Assembly (NCBI GenBank): GCA_003599295.1
Contig: QZJK01000014.1
Location: 1-54,443 of the forward strand
DNA length: 54,443 nucleotides
Direction of reading: 5' to 3'
From: Candidatus Parcubacteria bacterium
Lineage (GTDB): Bacteria > Patescibacteriota > Minisyncoccia > Phycocordibacterales > UBA2100
The notes below the pieces were generated by a model. It had not been told where the DNA came from, did no database searches, and was given only the letters and a program-made list of their open reading frames with translations. Both the position numbers and the translations under genes were made by a program. This document shows, in pieces, positions 27,523 through 37,298 of the stretch (position 1 is its first letter; every line of letters starts with the position of its first letter).

Positions 27523-28956
27523 TCAATCCTTGCGCGGGAACAGGTTCTCGGGTTTTTTGTTAGACATAATCGCCTCGATTATCTTTTTGCTCGTCTCCGG
27601 CATGAAGGGTTCGAGAAGGAGATCTATTGCCGCAAGTTCCCGCACTAACTGTGTGATTATCGCTCGCCCCTTTTCCACGTCAGTTTTTACTACCTTGAAC
27701 GGTTCGGTCTGATTTATCTTTTGGTCGAGCGCCTGGACACGCAGCATGATTTGGTTCGTCGCCGCGTTGTAATCATAGGTGGCAAGCGCGTCGGTAAATT
27801 CGCTCGGGTATGGCACAAACTGGACCGCTACGGGACCGGGGAGATTTTTCTCCGAGAGCTGCATGATGCGTCCCGCCAGGTTACCGATACCGTTTGCAAG
27901 ATCGGCGTTGTACGCCTCTTTGAAACGCTCCATAGTGACGTCGGAATCGTCGAACGGATGTACGTGGCGCGCGAGAAAGTAGCGAAGCGCGTCCGCACCA
28001 TATTCGTCTACGATGGCCAATGGGTCGATGACATTGCCGACCGACTTCGACATTTTTTGCCCACCACTCGTGATGAATCCGTGATAAAACACCTTCTTTG
28101 TCGCCGGCAGCCCCGCCGAGAGGAGCATCGCCTGCCACATGATGGATTGAAAGCGCACCTGGTCCTTGCCGGCGAGCTGCAGCGTCTCGCCTTCCTCCCA
28201 GAACTTTTTGAAGTTTCCTTCAGGGTCGTCGGGCCAGCCGAGCGTTGAGATGTAGTTGGTGAGCGCGTCGAACCAGACGTACATGACCTGGTGCGCGTCT
28301 CCCGGCACAGCGACACCCCATGGCATTTTCTCCTTTACGCGAGAGATACTGAAATCCTCAAGCCCTTGTTCGACGAAATGAACGGCTTCAAGCCTCCGCC
28401 ACTCGGGAACGATAACGTCCTCTTGGTTCAGGTACGCAAGTATCTCTTTTTGATACCTGCTCAATTTGAAGAAATAATTCTCTTCCTCGACCTCCACCGG
28501 CTCCATCGAAGGATGGTTCGGGCACTTTCCGTTTACGAGATCGCTTTCCTTGAGGAACGCCTCGTCTCCGACACAGTAGAGGCCTTTATATTTTTTCTTG
28601 TAGATGTCACCCGCTTTTTCGCATCGGCGCCACATCTCTTCTGCCGCCATTTTGTGATGCGGGTCGGTCGTGCGGATAAAGTGGAGTTCGGGAGAAAGGT
28701 CCAGTTTTTCTTTCAATTGGCGGAATTTGGCCGCGTATTCGTCCGTGTAGGCTTGCGGGTCTTTCCCACTTTCTTCTGCCTTCTGGAATATCTTCAATCC
28801 GTGCTCGTCGGTGCCCGTGTTGAAAAACACTTCATCGCCCAGAAGCGCACGGTATCGGGCGATGATGTCCGCCTGCACCATCTCAAGAGCGAAGCCGATA
28901 TGGGGATCGGCGTTCACGTACGGAAGAGTCGTTGTGATGTAGAAAGCCTTCTTCAT
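27523..28956 (-). CDS. metG: Methionyl-tRNA synthetase lacking C-terminal tRNA-binding extension
   Basis: 'FYITTTLPYVNADPHIGFALEMVQADIIARY', 'KMSKSVGNVIDP'. Confidence 0.96.
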   Translation of the reverse strand: MKKAFYITTTLPYVNADPHIGFALEMVQADIIARYRALLGDEVFFNTGTDEHGLKIFQKAEESGKDPQAYTDEYAAKFRQLKEKLDLSPELHFIRTTDPHHKMAAEEMWRRCEKAGDIYKKKYKGLYCVGDEAFLKESDLVNGKCPNHPSMEPVEVEEENYFFKLSRYQKEILAYLNQEDVIVPEWRRLEAVHFVEQGLEDFSISRVKEKMPWGVAVPGDAHQVMYVWFDALTNYISTLGWPDDPEGNFKKFWEEGETLQLAGKDQVRFQSIMWQAMLLSAGLPATKKVFYHGFITSGGQKMSKSVGNVIDPLAIVDEYGADALRYFLARHVHPFDDSDVTMERFKEAYNADLANGIGNLAGRIMQLSEKNLPGPVAVQFVPYPSEFTDALATYDYNAATNQIMLRVQALDQKINQTEPFKVVKTDVEKGRAIITQLVRELAAIDLLLEPFMPETSKKIIEAIMSNKKPENLFPRKD

Positions 28957-28974
28957 GCGGCAGCGCAGTATACG

Positions 28975-30042
28975 CTATCCCGAACTCTCCCTTTCGGGCA
29001 TCACGCGCCAGCCTCGTATGTCTTTCGCCAATTCCTGAATGGTCGCCGCTATAGGGACAGAAAGGAGAACGCCCAAGAATCCGGCCAGCTGTCCGCCCAC
29101 GATGAGCGCCAGAATGACCAGGAGCGGCGGCACGCCGACGACCCGTGTCACGACCAACGGATAGATGAGATGATTCTCGAATTGCTGAACGATGACGTAG
29201 AGCGCAGTCGTAAGAAGCCCCAGCGTGAATCCGCCGCCGATGAGCGCGATCACGATTGCCGGGATCGCGGCAAGTATCGGACCGAACACGGGGATTATCT
29301 CGAAGAGCGCGGCGATAACGGCAAGAAGAAGCGCGTGCTTGACGCCGAGAATGGTCAAGCCGAGGTACACGAGCGTTCCGACAATGATGGCGAGAAGAAG
29401 CTGGCCTTGCATCCAGAGCCCGATCTTCCGCCGTGAGCGCTCCCACAGATCAAGCACGTACTCCTGATAGCGAAGCGGCGTGACGACCCGAAGAAAATCA
29501 TCCACGCCTGTCCGCAGTACGGCAAAGTAGAACGAGAAGACGACGATGAAGAGGAACGAGAGCACGCCGCCGAACACGTTCGCGATGGCGCTGAAGGCGT
29601 TGCCATAGAGTCCGGCCGCGCCTAAGTATCCGCGCATACCCTCCATCAAGACGTCGGTAGAAATGACGGGCGCTCCCTGCGGCCCAAAGAAGCTCGCGTA
29701 CTCGTCGTACGCTACCCATTGATTGAACGTCTCAAGATAGACAGGAAGCGCCGCGATGAACGCTGCCAAGTCGCTGAAAAGCGACGGAACAAAGAAGAAG
29801 AATATCCCGAAAAAAGTGCCAAAAAGAAGAACATAAACGAAGAGAACCGCGAGAACGCGCGGCACTTTCCTGCGTGCGAACGCCTCGACAGCAGGCTCTA
29901 TCGCTGAAGCGATGACAATGGCCGTCAGAAGAACGAGTACGATATTTTGAAGCGTATAGAGAAGCCACGCTCCCGCGAGAATGAGTACGGTCTTGAATAT
30001 CGTGCCGGCCGTTATCGAAATGCCGAAATCCCGACTTTCCAT
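28975..30042 (-). CDS. AI-2E/PerM family membrane transporter
   Basis: Multi-TM ORF with 'PVFGPILAAIPAIVIALIGGGFTLGLLTTALYVIVQQFENHLIYPLVV'. Start moved to the internal Met. Confidence 0.88.
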   Translation of the reverse strand: MESRDFGISITAGTIFKTVLILAGAWLLYTLQNIVLVLLTAIVIASAIEPAVEAFARRKVPRVLAVLFVYVLLFGTFFGIFFFFVPSLFSDLAAFIAALPVYLETFNQWVAYDEYASFFGPQGAPVISTDVLMEGMRGYLGAAGLYGNAFSAIANVFGGVLSFLFIVVFSFYFAVLRTGVDDFLRVVTPLRYQEYVLDLWERSRRKIGLWMQGQLLLAIIVGTLVYLGLTILGVKHALLLAVIAALFEIIPVFGPILAAIPAIVIALIGGGFTLGLLTTALYVIVQQFENHLIYPLVVTRVVGVPPLLVILALIVGGQLAGFLGVLLSVPIAATIQELAKDIRGWRVMPERESSG

Positions 30043-30077
30043 GGCCTTATCGTAGCATAGTACGCCACGCGCTTCCG

Positions 30078-31367
30078 CTACCGAATGATGCTTGAAAGTT
30101 CCGAGGCGCTGACGCGCATCTGTTCGCCCGTGTCGCGGTTGCGCACCGTGACTGTGCCATCGTCGAGTGTCTGGAAATCCACGGTGATGCACGCAGGCGT
30201 GCCTATCTCATCCTGCCTTCGGTATCGCTTCCCGATGTTGCCGTTATCGTCCCACATGATCTGCGGCACCGTTTTCTTGAGTTCGGCGTATATCTCGCGT
30301 GCCTTCGCGACAAGCTGCGGTTTATTCTTGAGAAGCGGGAAGACCGCGGCTTTTATCGGCGCTACTGCGGCGTTCAGTTTCAAATACGTACGCTTTTCAC
30401 CGCCGAGCTCGTCCTCGGTATATGCGGCAACAAGGAGCGCGAGAACGGTCCTATCAACGCCGAACGAAGGTTCGATGACATGCGGCATGATGGGTTCCTT
30501 GCCTTCTTCGTCGGTAATTCTCAACTCCACTCCTGAAGCCTTCGAATGCGCGGCGAGGTCGAAATCGGTGCGGTACGCGAGGCCATAGAGCTCTTTCCGC
30601 CCGAACGGAAAATCGAACTCGAAATCAATCGTCCGCTTTGAATAGTGCGCGCGCTCATTATCCGGCACTTCAAGTTCGTGGACGAGCGCACGCGGGATGC
30701 CGATTGCCTCATTGAACGCATGCACGTTCTCGCGCCACAGTTCGAACGCGCTATCCCATTCGCTCGGTCGGACGAAATATTCTATTTCCATCTGCTCGAA
30801 TTCGCGCGCGCGGAAGAGGAAATCGCGCGGCGCTATCTCGTTCCTGAATGCCTTGCCTATCTGCCCGACGCCAAAGGGCAATTTCGGATGGAATGAGTCG
30901 ATAATGTTCTTGAAATTCACGAAGATGCCGCCCGCCGTCTCCGGACGAAGATACGAAACGGACGCCTCGTCCTCTGCGGCGCCGACGTGCGTCTTGAACA
31001 TCATGTTGAATTGTCGAACCGCACCGAACGCGCCCCCGCATTCCGGACATTTCTCTCCCACTTGGTCCGCGCGGAAGCGACGTTTGCATTTCTTACACTC
31101 GACGAGCGGGTCAGAAAATCCGGTGACGTGCCCACTCGCTTCCCACGCTTTTGGATTCATCAAGATCGCGGCATCGACGCCGTACATGTCTTCGCGCTCT
31201 TCTACGAACATCCGCCACCAAATGTTCTTCACGTTATTCTTGAGGGCGACGCCGAGGGGGCCATAATCCCATGTGCCTGAAAGTCCCCCGTATATATCGG
31301 AGCCGGGATATAGAAAACCGCGCCGCTTCGAGAGGGATACGAGTTTCTCCATTGTTGCTTCTTCCAT
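30078..31367 (-). CDS. glyS: Glycyl-tRNA synthetase (class II, homodimeric type)
   Basis: 'RRGFLYPGSDIYGGLSGTWDYGPLGVALKNNVKNIWW', 'LRPETAGGIFVNFKNI'. Confidence 0.96.
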   Translation of the reverse strand: MEEATMEKLVSLSKRRGFLYPGSDIYGGLSGTWDYGPLGVALKNNVKNIWWRMFVEEREDMYGVDAAILMNPKAWEASGHVTGFSDPLVECKKCKRRFRADQVGEKCPECGGAFGAVRQFNMMFKTHVGAAEDEASVSYLRPETAGGIFVNFKNIIDSFHPKLPFGVGQIGKAFRNEIAPRDFLFRAREFEQMEIEYFVRPSEWDSAFELWRENVHAFNEAIGIPRALVHELEVPDNERAHYSKRTIDFEFDFPFGRKELYGLAYRTDFDLAAHSKASGVELRITDEEGKEPIMPHVIEPSFGVDRTVLALLVAAYTEDELGGEKRTYLKLNAAVAPIKAAVFPLLKNKPQLVAKAREIYAELKKTVPQIMWDDNGNIGKRYRRQDEIGTPACITVDFQTLDDGTVTVRNRDTGEQMRVSASELSSIIR

Positions 31368-31409
31368 AGATACGGTATCTCTACCCTAGAGATGCGAGAA
31401 AGGCAATCC

Positions 31410-33428
31410 CTATTTAATGACAGTTGCTTGCGTCGAATTAAATCCGGGGTCGCCGACGATGTTCGTTGTGACGTTCTGTGCCGTGCGAGAGACCAGAGCT
31501 CCTGCCGCATCAGTGCCTGTGAGCGTGATACCGAGAAGAAGCGGCGGCTCCTGCCCAATTTGGCTCGTTGAGGGCGTGAAGCCTATGGCTATCGCAGCTT
31601 GCCGCGGCGGAGTGCCGCCTAAGCCCACCCCCGCCTCGATCTTCCCAACGTCCCAGGTGACCGTGCCGTCGTTCTGATTGAACGTGACGTCCTCGCTTCC
31701 GGGGCTGAAAATCCCGGTCCAGCGCACGTATGGCGGAAGGGTCGCGGTCAATTTTGCATTCGATATCTCGTTCGTGGTATTGGTGAGCGTAAAGACGACA
31801 GCATATGTCGTCTCCGTGCCCGCTTTCGGGGGCAGCGGGCCGACGCTTCCGAACGGATTGGCATAATACAGACCCTGCGCTGAAAGCGTTAAGGCGCTTG
31901 CGACTGCGATGCGCTGTACCGCGGTCGCCTGCAAGTTTTCCGGCACGCCTTCTTCCGAAACGCGCTTCCCTGCTGCGTTGACCGTGATGGTGAGCGAGGG
32001 ATTCCGCACCGCTTCCAGTTCAGCCGCGCTTGGCATTTGGAACGAGAATGTCACCGTTCCTCTCGCGCCTGCGATTATCTGCTCAAAATCCCCACCCGTC
32101 GTTGTTCTGTCCCAGATGAACGCACCGTCGGTAGAACGGAAGAACCCCTCCGGGGATTTCACTTTCGCGCCGTCTATCTGTATTCCGGAGAGACGCGCGA
32201 CGATGATCGCGTCTGCTATTGCCGTTGATAGATTGTTCTGCCAGCTTATGGATACGTTTACGTTCTCTCCGGGTCCGGCGATGACGCCCGTACCGGTTCG
32301 CCCGTTCACCGAGACAGCGAGCCCGAAGAAAGGCTCCGCCACGTTCATCGTGAACGGACTTTCGACTAGCGATGTGGTGATGCTTCTCTCTTCCGGCGAA
32401 TTTCTGGTCCCCGCGGTGAAGCGGAACACCCGCTCGTCCCCGCTTTCTCCGGTCAACGTCCCTCGGATGACGATTTGCTTGCGCTGTCCGGGGCCGAGGT
32501 CACCGAGTTCCCAAAGATTGCCGGAAACGGGCGCCGGCGACGCGCTCGAAAAGGTGAAGCCGAACGGAAAACCGACCGAGAGCAGGGCGTCTTTGACAGG
32601 CACGCTCACATTCGACGCGACCGTCACCGTGAATTCGATCGGCTGGCCGGATACCGTTTCCGTGTTTCCTTCGACCGCGATAGAAAGCGACGACGCGCTG
32701 AACGAGGCACTGTATTTCGATGACGCGATGAAGATGGCGCTCGAGCCTTCGAGCCTGTATTCCAAATCGACTAACACATCTAAGGGATCACCGTCCTCTC
32801 CCGAAAATATGACCGGGACAGTTCCTTGGCGCCGCTCTCCGGGCTCTATTGTCCCAAGGCACACGCGCTGTCGCGCGAATTCATAACTGCTGTCTTCAGA
32901 ACCCTCCGCCCTTGAGCACGGCTCAATTTGACCCTCAGGCAGACTTCCCGGAGAACGGGTGCCGGGCGGATAGGTAATGACAAGGTCTGCAAGTTGGAGC
33001 GCTACGGGATTTCTGTTCGTTACCATTATTTGAAGTCGTGTTTGTTCTCCGCTGGCGATTTGTGCGGGGCCGGTAATGACAATGTCTATATTGCGCGAAG
33101 AGGCCGGCATTGCTCCGCTCCCAAGCGTGAAGTAGTAGCCGAAAAATCCCGCAGCTCCCAGAAAGAATACGACGGCGACTCCGAGTATGACGCGAAGCGC
33201 CATGCGCATCGTGCCTATCGTGCGAGGCGCCACAATGGTCGCAGGTGCGCCTTCTTCTTTGTGCTGCCAATCTTCGCCGACTATCGGCCGGATGTCTTCA
33301 AGCCTGTGCCGAGGTCTATCTTTTAATTTTCCTGAAAGGTCGCGTGAATACATCGCGCGGCGAAGACGCTCTATTTTCTCGTGCTCATGGTCGGCGGAAG
33401 GGTCCATTCCGACCAGTATACCGCGCAA
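31410..33428 (-). CDS. Single-TM protein with DUF11-like extracellular repeats
   Basis: N-terminal cytosolic region, one TM helix, then repeated 'VTNRNPVALQLADLVITYPPGT' / 'VTVASNVSVPVKDALLSVGFP' modules. Internal start possible. Confidence 0.7.
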   Translation of the reverse strand: MRGILVGMDPSADHEHEKIERLRRAMYSRDLSGKLKDRPRHRLEDIRPIVGEDWQHKEEGAPATIVAPRTIGTMRMALRVILGVAVVFFLGAAGFFGYYFTLGSGAMPASSRNIDIVITGPAQIASGEQTRLQIMVTNRNPVALQLADLVITYPPGTRSPGSLPEGQIEPCSRAEGSEDSSYEFARQRVCLGTIEPGERRQGTVPVIFSGEDGDPLDVLVDLEYRLEGSSAIFIASSKYSASFSASSLSIAVEGNTETVSGQPIEFTVTVASNVSVPVKDALLSVGFPFGFTFSSASPAPVSGNLWELGDLGPGQRKQIVIRGTLTGESGDERVFRFTAGTRNSPEERSITTSLVESPFTMNVAEPFFGLAVSVNGRTGTGVIAGPGENVNVSISWQNNLSTAIADAIIVARLSGIQIDGAKVKSPEGFFRSTDGAFIWDRTTTGGDFEQIIAGARGTVTFSFQMPSAAELEAVRNPSLTITVNAAGKRVSEEGVPENLQATAVQRIAVASALTLSAQGLYYANPFGSVGPLPPKAGTETTYAVVFTLTNTTNEISNAKLTATLPPYVRWTGIFSPGSEDVTFNQNDGTVTWDVGKIEAGVGLGGTPPRQAAIAIGFTPSTSQIGQEPPLLLGITLTGTDAAGALVSRTAQNVTTNIVGDPGFNSTQATVIK

Positions 33429-33451
33429 ACAGGGCTTCCGGACTTGTTATT

Positions 33452-34024
33452 TCACAGCTGGGATTCGGCAATAGCCCGATTGATGGACGAGAGCAGTTTG
33501 TCGCGTTTTGTCTCGGCTTCAAGCAAATGCTCGCCGGTGTATGCCGTGTGCGTAAAGAGCGCGGTTTGGAGCGCCTCCGTCGAAAGATAGCCGAGCGCAT
33601 AGAGGACGCGCGCGACGCACACTATCTCGATGGTCGCGCGCGCAGGACATTCATCTTGCATGAGCGCTTCGTGCGCCTCGGCAAGCGCCGCGAACAGGTA
33701 CGCGTTCTCTTCCTCGCCGCCGAGAAGCCGCGTGGCCAGTTCTGCGATGCGGGCAAAGACGGCGGTATTCTCCGCATTTTTCGAAACTCCGCGAAGGGCG
33801 GAGGCGCCTGCGATGCGCCAGCCGCGTTTTCCGCGCACGAGAGACACGTTCGCGCATGAATAATTCTGGAGCGCGTAGCGCATGCGCGAATGCTCGGAGC
33901 GGACCGCCGACGCGCGTGCACGTACGAGCCCGAAATCTCTCGTGTAGAGCGTATAGACACGGTCGGCCTCTCCCCGCTCGCGGCTCCCCAAAACTAGTGC
34001 GTCTGTTGAATACTTTTGATACAT
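33452..34024 (-). CDS. recO: DNA repair protein RecO
   Basis: 'MYQKYSTDALVLGSRERGEADRVYTLYTRDFGLVRARASAVR'. Confidence 0.88.
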   Translation of the reverse strand: MYQKYSTDALVLGSRERGEADRVYTLYTRDFGLVRARASAVRSEHSRMRYALQNYSCANVSLVRGKRGWRIAGASALRGVSKNAENTAVFARIAELATRLLGGEEENAYLFAALAEAHEALMQDECPARATIEIVCVARVLYALGYLSTEALQTALFTHTAYTGEHLLEAETKRDKLLSSINRAIAESQL

Positions 34025-34031
34025 CGTATTG

Positions 34032-34340
34032 TTATGCTCGCACGAATACCCACGCTAATACCCCACTCTCGAGGACCAGTCGCTTGCGTTTGTATGCGCG
34101 AGTCTCGTATCGATCGATTTTCTTTAATTCACGTTTCGCCACTTCGAGAACCGACCCTTGTATCCGTCCGGAGCGGCTCCGCACAGCAACGGGATAGGGG
34201 ATACTTTTGATAGTGAGTATCGATCGTCTGTACCTTCGCAACATATCCGGAACGCCTCGTGTGGTTCTGCCAAACACAGTCTTCTGTACAGAAGGGCGTC
34301 GTAATGTACCGTACACGAAGAGCCGCTCGGTGTGTTCCAT
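34032..34340 (-). CDS. Gamma-glutamylcyclotransferase-like (GGCT/AIG2 fold)
   Basis: 'ERLFVYGTLRRPSVQ', 'IQGSVLEVAKRELKKIDRYETRAYKRKRLVLES'. Confidence 0.85.
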   Translation of the reverse strand: MEHTERLFVYGTLRRPSVQKTVFGRTTRGVPDMLRRYRRSILTIKSIPYPVAVRSRSGRIQGSVLEVAKRELKKIDRYETRAYKRKRLVLESGVLAWVFVRA

Positions 34341-34343
34341 GCG

Positions 34344-37286
34344 TTAATCTACTTTCTCGACTATTACCCCTTCCCCGGATTTCTTTAGTAACTCTACCGC
34401 GTTTGTCGCATCAAGTATTTCAGTCTTGTGCTCAAGGAGAACCGCCTCGTCTGCGACCTCTCCGTAATGGATCCGCACCTTGTCGCGCGGTGTTAGTTTC
34501 GCTTCCTTACGCGCTTCCTGAACACTTCTGATGAAATCTCGAACCATTCCCTCTTCTTTCAGTTCGGTTGTTATCTCCGTATCAAGCACGCTGTCGTTTC
34601 CTAATACAACCTCTTTGACGTTAACTTCATCTGCGATAAGCGGGGCGATGTCCTTCCAAAAGAACGGCTCTGATCCAGAGAGTTTGATGGTGAGTTTTGT
34701 AAGCGGCTGGCGCACTTTGATGCCGGCTTCGGAGCGCTGCATCAGCGCATTCGTGACAACACCTCTTGCAAATGACATCGTGGAGAGCAGTTCTTCGCCT
34801 TCTTTTCCTTGCCCTAATAGTCTCTGCAAAAAGTTAGCTGTCGCGCGCGCTTCGGGCCAAGCGGCGAGGTGAACGCTTTCCTCATCCTCACTTTCACGAA
34901 CCGCCTGAAAGATGTGCTCAGCGAAAAATGGTGTTATTGGTGCCATGACGCGCGAGAGGTCGTGAAGCACATAACGTAGAGTCGCAAGCGCCGCTTTTTT
35001 ATCTTCTCCTTTCGCCTTGAAGCGGTCCCGTGAACGGCGTACATACCACACCGAAAGGTCGTCGATGAATCCCGTTATGGGGCGCGAAGCCGCATCAAGT
35101 TGATACGAATTGAATCCTTTAGTGACCTCGCGAATGAGTTCGTCGAGGCGGAGCAATATCCATCGGTCGAGGATATTTCCGCTTTTCCAATCGCGCGCTG
35201 TTCCATCCGCGTAGAGCTGATAGAACGCAAGCACGTTCCCGAGGCGCCCGATGTTCTTTTTCACAATCTCGTCGACGCCTTTCTCTGAAAAACTGAGGTT
35301 TTCAGCCGCGACAACGGGCGATGCGAGCAGGTAAAAACGGAGTGCGTCGGCCCCGTATTTTTCCACGACCTCCATCGGGTCGGGGTAATTCTTGAGCTTC
35401 TTCGACATTTTCTTCCCGTCTTCCGCGAGAACGATGCCGTTCACGATGACATTTTGAAATGCGTTCCTGCCGAAGATGGAAACGGCGAGGATGTGCATGT
35501 AGTAGAACCATGCCCGTGTTTGGTCCAAACCTTCCGCGATGAATTGCGCCGGGAATACGTTCTCGAATTTTTCTTTGTTCTCGAATGGATAGTGCCGCTC
35601 GCCGTATGGCATTGAGCCGGAGTCGAACCAGGTATCCAAGACGTCGGGTATGCGGTGCATTTCGCCGTCACATTGCCAACACGAAAACACGATATCGTCG
35701 ACGATATGTTTGTGCAGGTCATCTACCTTTTTCCCGCTCGCCTCTTCAAGCTCACGTGCAGAGCCGAACACGCGCGCGGTTTTGCACTTCTGACAGCGCC
35801 AGAGCGGAATGACCGACGCCCAGAAGCGTTGGCGGCTGATAGACCAATCGCGCGCGCCTTCAAGCCATTTTCCCCACCGTCCTTCCTTTATGTGTTCGGG
35901 CGACCAGTTGATGGGGCGCGCATTTCTGATGATTTCGTCTTTCTGTGCTTCTATTTTTACGAACCATGATGACGTCGCGTAATTGAGGAGCGGCGTGTCG
36001 CACCGCCAGCAGTGCGGGTACGAGTGCGTGATGCTCTCTTTTGAGAAAAGGAGGTTGTGTTCCTGCAGATATTTGAGAACGGCGATGTCGGTGCCGAGAC
36101 GCACTTTGTCGTCGTCGGAACGCGGTTTTACTTCCATGCCTGCAAAATCTTTTACTTCCGGCCTCATCGTGCCGTCGCCGTTCACGTGCTGAACGAACGG
36201 CAGATTCACTTTTTTCAAGAGCTCCCAGTCGTCCGCACCGAACGCTGGAGCTTCATGTGCAATGCCGGTGCCCGTGTCGGTCGTCACGAAATCCGCCGCG
36301 TACACTTTCCATCCGTTCTCGCGGTTCTTGAGATTCTTGTCGTTGATGTAGTAATCGAAAAGCGGTTCGTATTCGAGACCAACAAGCTTACTGCCCAATA
36401 TTTCTTGTTCACCTTCAAATTCCGCTTCTCGCATTACATCCTTTAATCGATTCGTAGCAAGAATGTATCGTCCGTTAATAGCGGAAGTAATGTCTTCTCC
36501 TTCTCTAAACTTTTGTACTAACGAGCGCTTCACTGTCACATATTTAATATCTTTGCCTACGGCTAACGCAACATTCCCCGGCAAAGTCCATGGGGTTGTT
36601 GTCCACGCCAATAGATAGACGTCGCCCGAAAGCCCTATCTTTTCAGGATTCTTTACTTTGAATTTCACCGTGACCGCGATGTCTTTTACGTCCTTGTACC
36701 CCTCGGAAACCTCCTGTTGTGAGAGCGTTGTCTCGCAGCGCGGACAAATGTGCATCGAGCGGTAATCCTCGTAAACCAATCCTTTGTCGTAGAGCTGTTT
36801 GAACACCCACCACACGCTTTCCATGAACGGCTTATCCATCGTGCGATAGGCATTTTTCATGTCGGCCCAGCGGCCGATGCGCGGGATTATTTTCTCCCAC
36901 TCTGATGCATAGGTGAGCACGCGCTCGCGGCAGCGCTCGTTAAATGCGGCAACGCCCATCTCTAAAATGTCTTTTTTGTGTTTGAAACCGAGCTCTTTCT
37001 CGACGATGTTCTCTATCGGAAGCCCGTGGCAATCCCAACCCCAACGTCTGGGCACATGGTATCCACGCATCGTGAAATAGCGCGGCACAACATCCTTTAT
37101 GACCGAGGCGACGATGTGGCCGTAGTGCGGAAGCCCTGTCGCAAACGGCGGGCCGTCGTAAAAAACATAGTCGCCATTCGGAGCCTCTTTTTCGAGGGTT
37201 TTTTCGAAAATCTTGCGTTCATTCCAGAACGCGAGTATTTCCTCCTCTCGTTTCGCAACCTCGCTTTTCCCTATCTCTGCACTCAT
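34344..37286 (-). CDS. ileS: Isoleucyl-tRNA synthetase
   Basis: 'FYDGPPFATGLPHYGHI', 'KMSKKLKNYPDP', 980 aa. Confidence 0.97.
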   Translation of the reverse strand: MSAEIGKSEVAKREEEILAFWNERKIFEKTLEKEAPNGDYVFYDGPPFATGLPHYGHIVASVIKDVVPRYFTMRGYHVPRRWGWDCHGLPIENIVEKELGFKHKKDILEMGVAAFNERCRERVLTYASEWEKIIPRIGRWADMKNAYRTMDKPFMESVWWVFKQLYDKGLVYEDYRSMHICPRCETTLSQQEVSEGYKDVKDIAVTVKFKVKNPEKIGLSGDVYLLAWTTTPWTLPGNVALAVGKDIKYVTVKRSLVQKFREGEDITSAINGRYILATNRLKDVMREAEFEGEQEILGSKLVGLEYEPLFDYYINDKNLKNRENGWKVYAADFVTTDTGTGIAHEAPAFGADDWELLKKVNLPFVQHVNGDGTMRPEVKDFAGMEVKPRSDDDKVRLGTDIAVLKYLQEHNLLFSKESITHSYPHCWRCDTPLLNYATSSWFVKIEAQKDEIIRNARPINWSPEHIKEGRWGKWLEGARDWSISRQRFWASVIPLWRCQKCKTARVFGSARELEEASGKKVDDLHKHIVDDIVFSCWQCDGEMHRIPDVLDTWFDSGSMPYGERHYPFENKEKFENVFPAQFIAEGLDQTRAWFYYMHILAVSIFGRNAFQNVIVNGIVLAEDGKKMSKKLKNYPDPMEVVEKYGADALRFYLLASPVVAAENLSFSEKGVDEIVKKNIGRLGNVLAFYQLYADGTARDWKSGNILDRWILLRLDELIREVTKGFNSYQLDAASRPITGFIDDLSVWYVRRSRDRFKAKGEDKKAALATLRYVLHDLSRVMAPITPFFAEHIFQAVRESEDEESVHLAAWPEARATANFLQRLLGQGKEGEELLSTMSFARGVVTNALMQRSEAGIKVRQPLTKLTIKLSGSEPFFWKDIAPLIADEVNVKEVVLGNDSVLDTEITTELKEEGMVRDFIRSVQEARKEAKLTPRDKVRIHYGEVADEAVLLEHKTEILDATNAVELLKKSGEGVIVEKVD

Positions 37287-37298
37287 GGGAGAACAATA

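Noticed and set aside
28291-29436. 381-aa plus-strand ORF
   Set aside because: Antisense to metG and the AI-2E transporter; low-complexity charged sequence with no family signature.
31909-32886. 325-aa plus-strand ORF
   Set aside because: Antisense to the DUF11-like surface protein; typical shadow ORF in GC-rich coding DNA.
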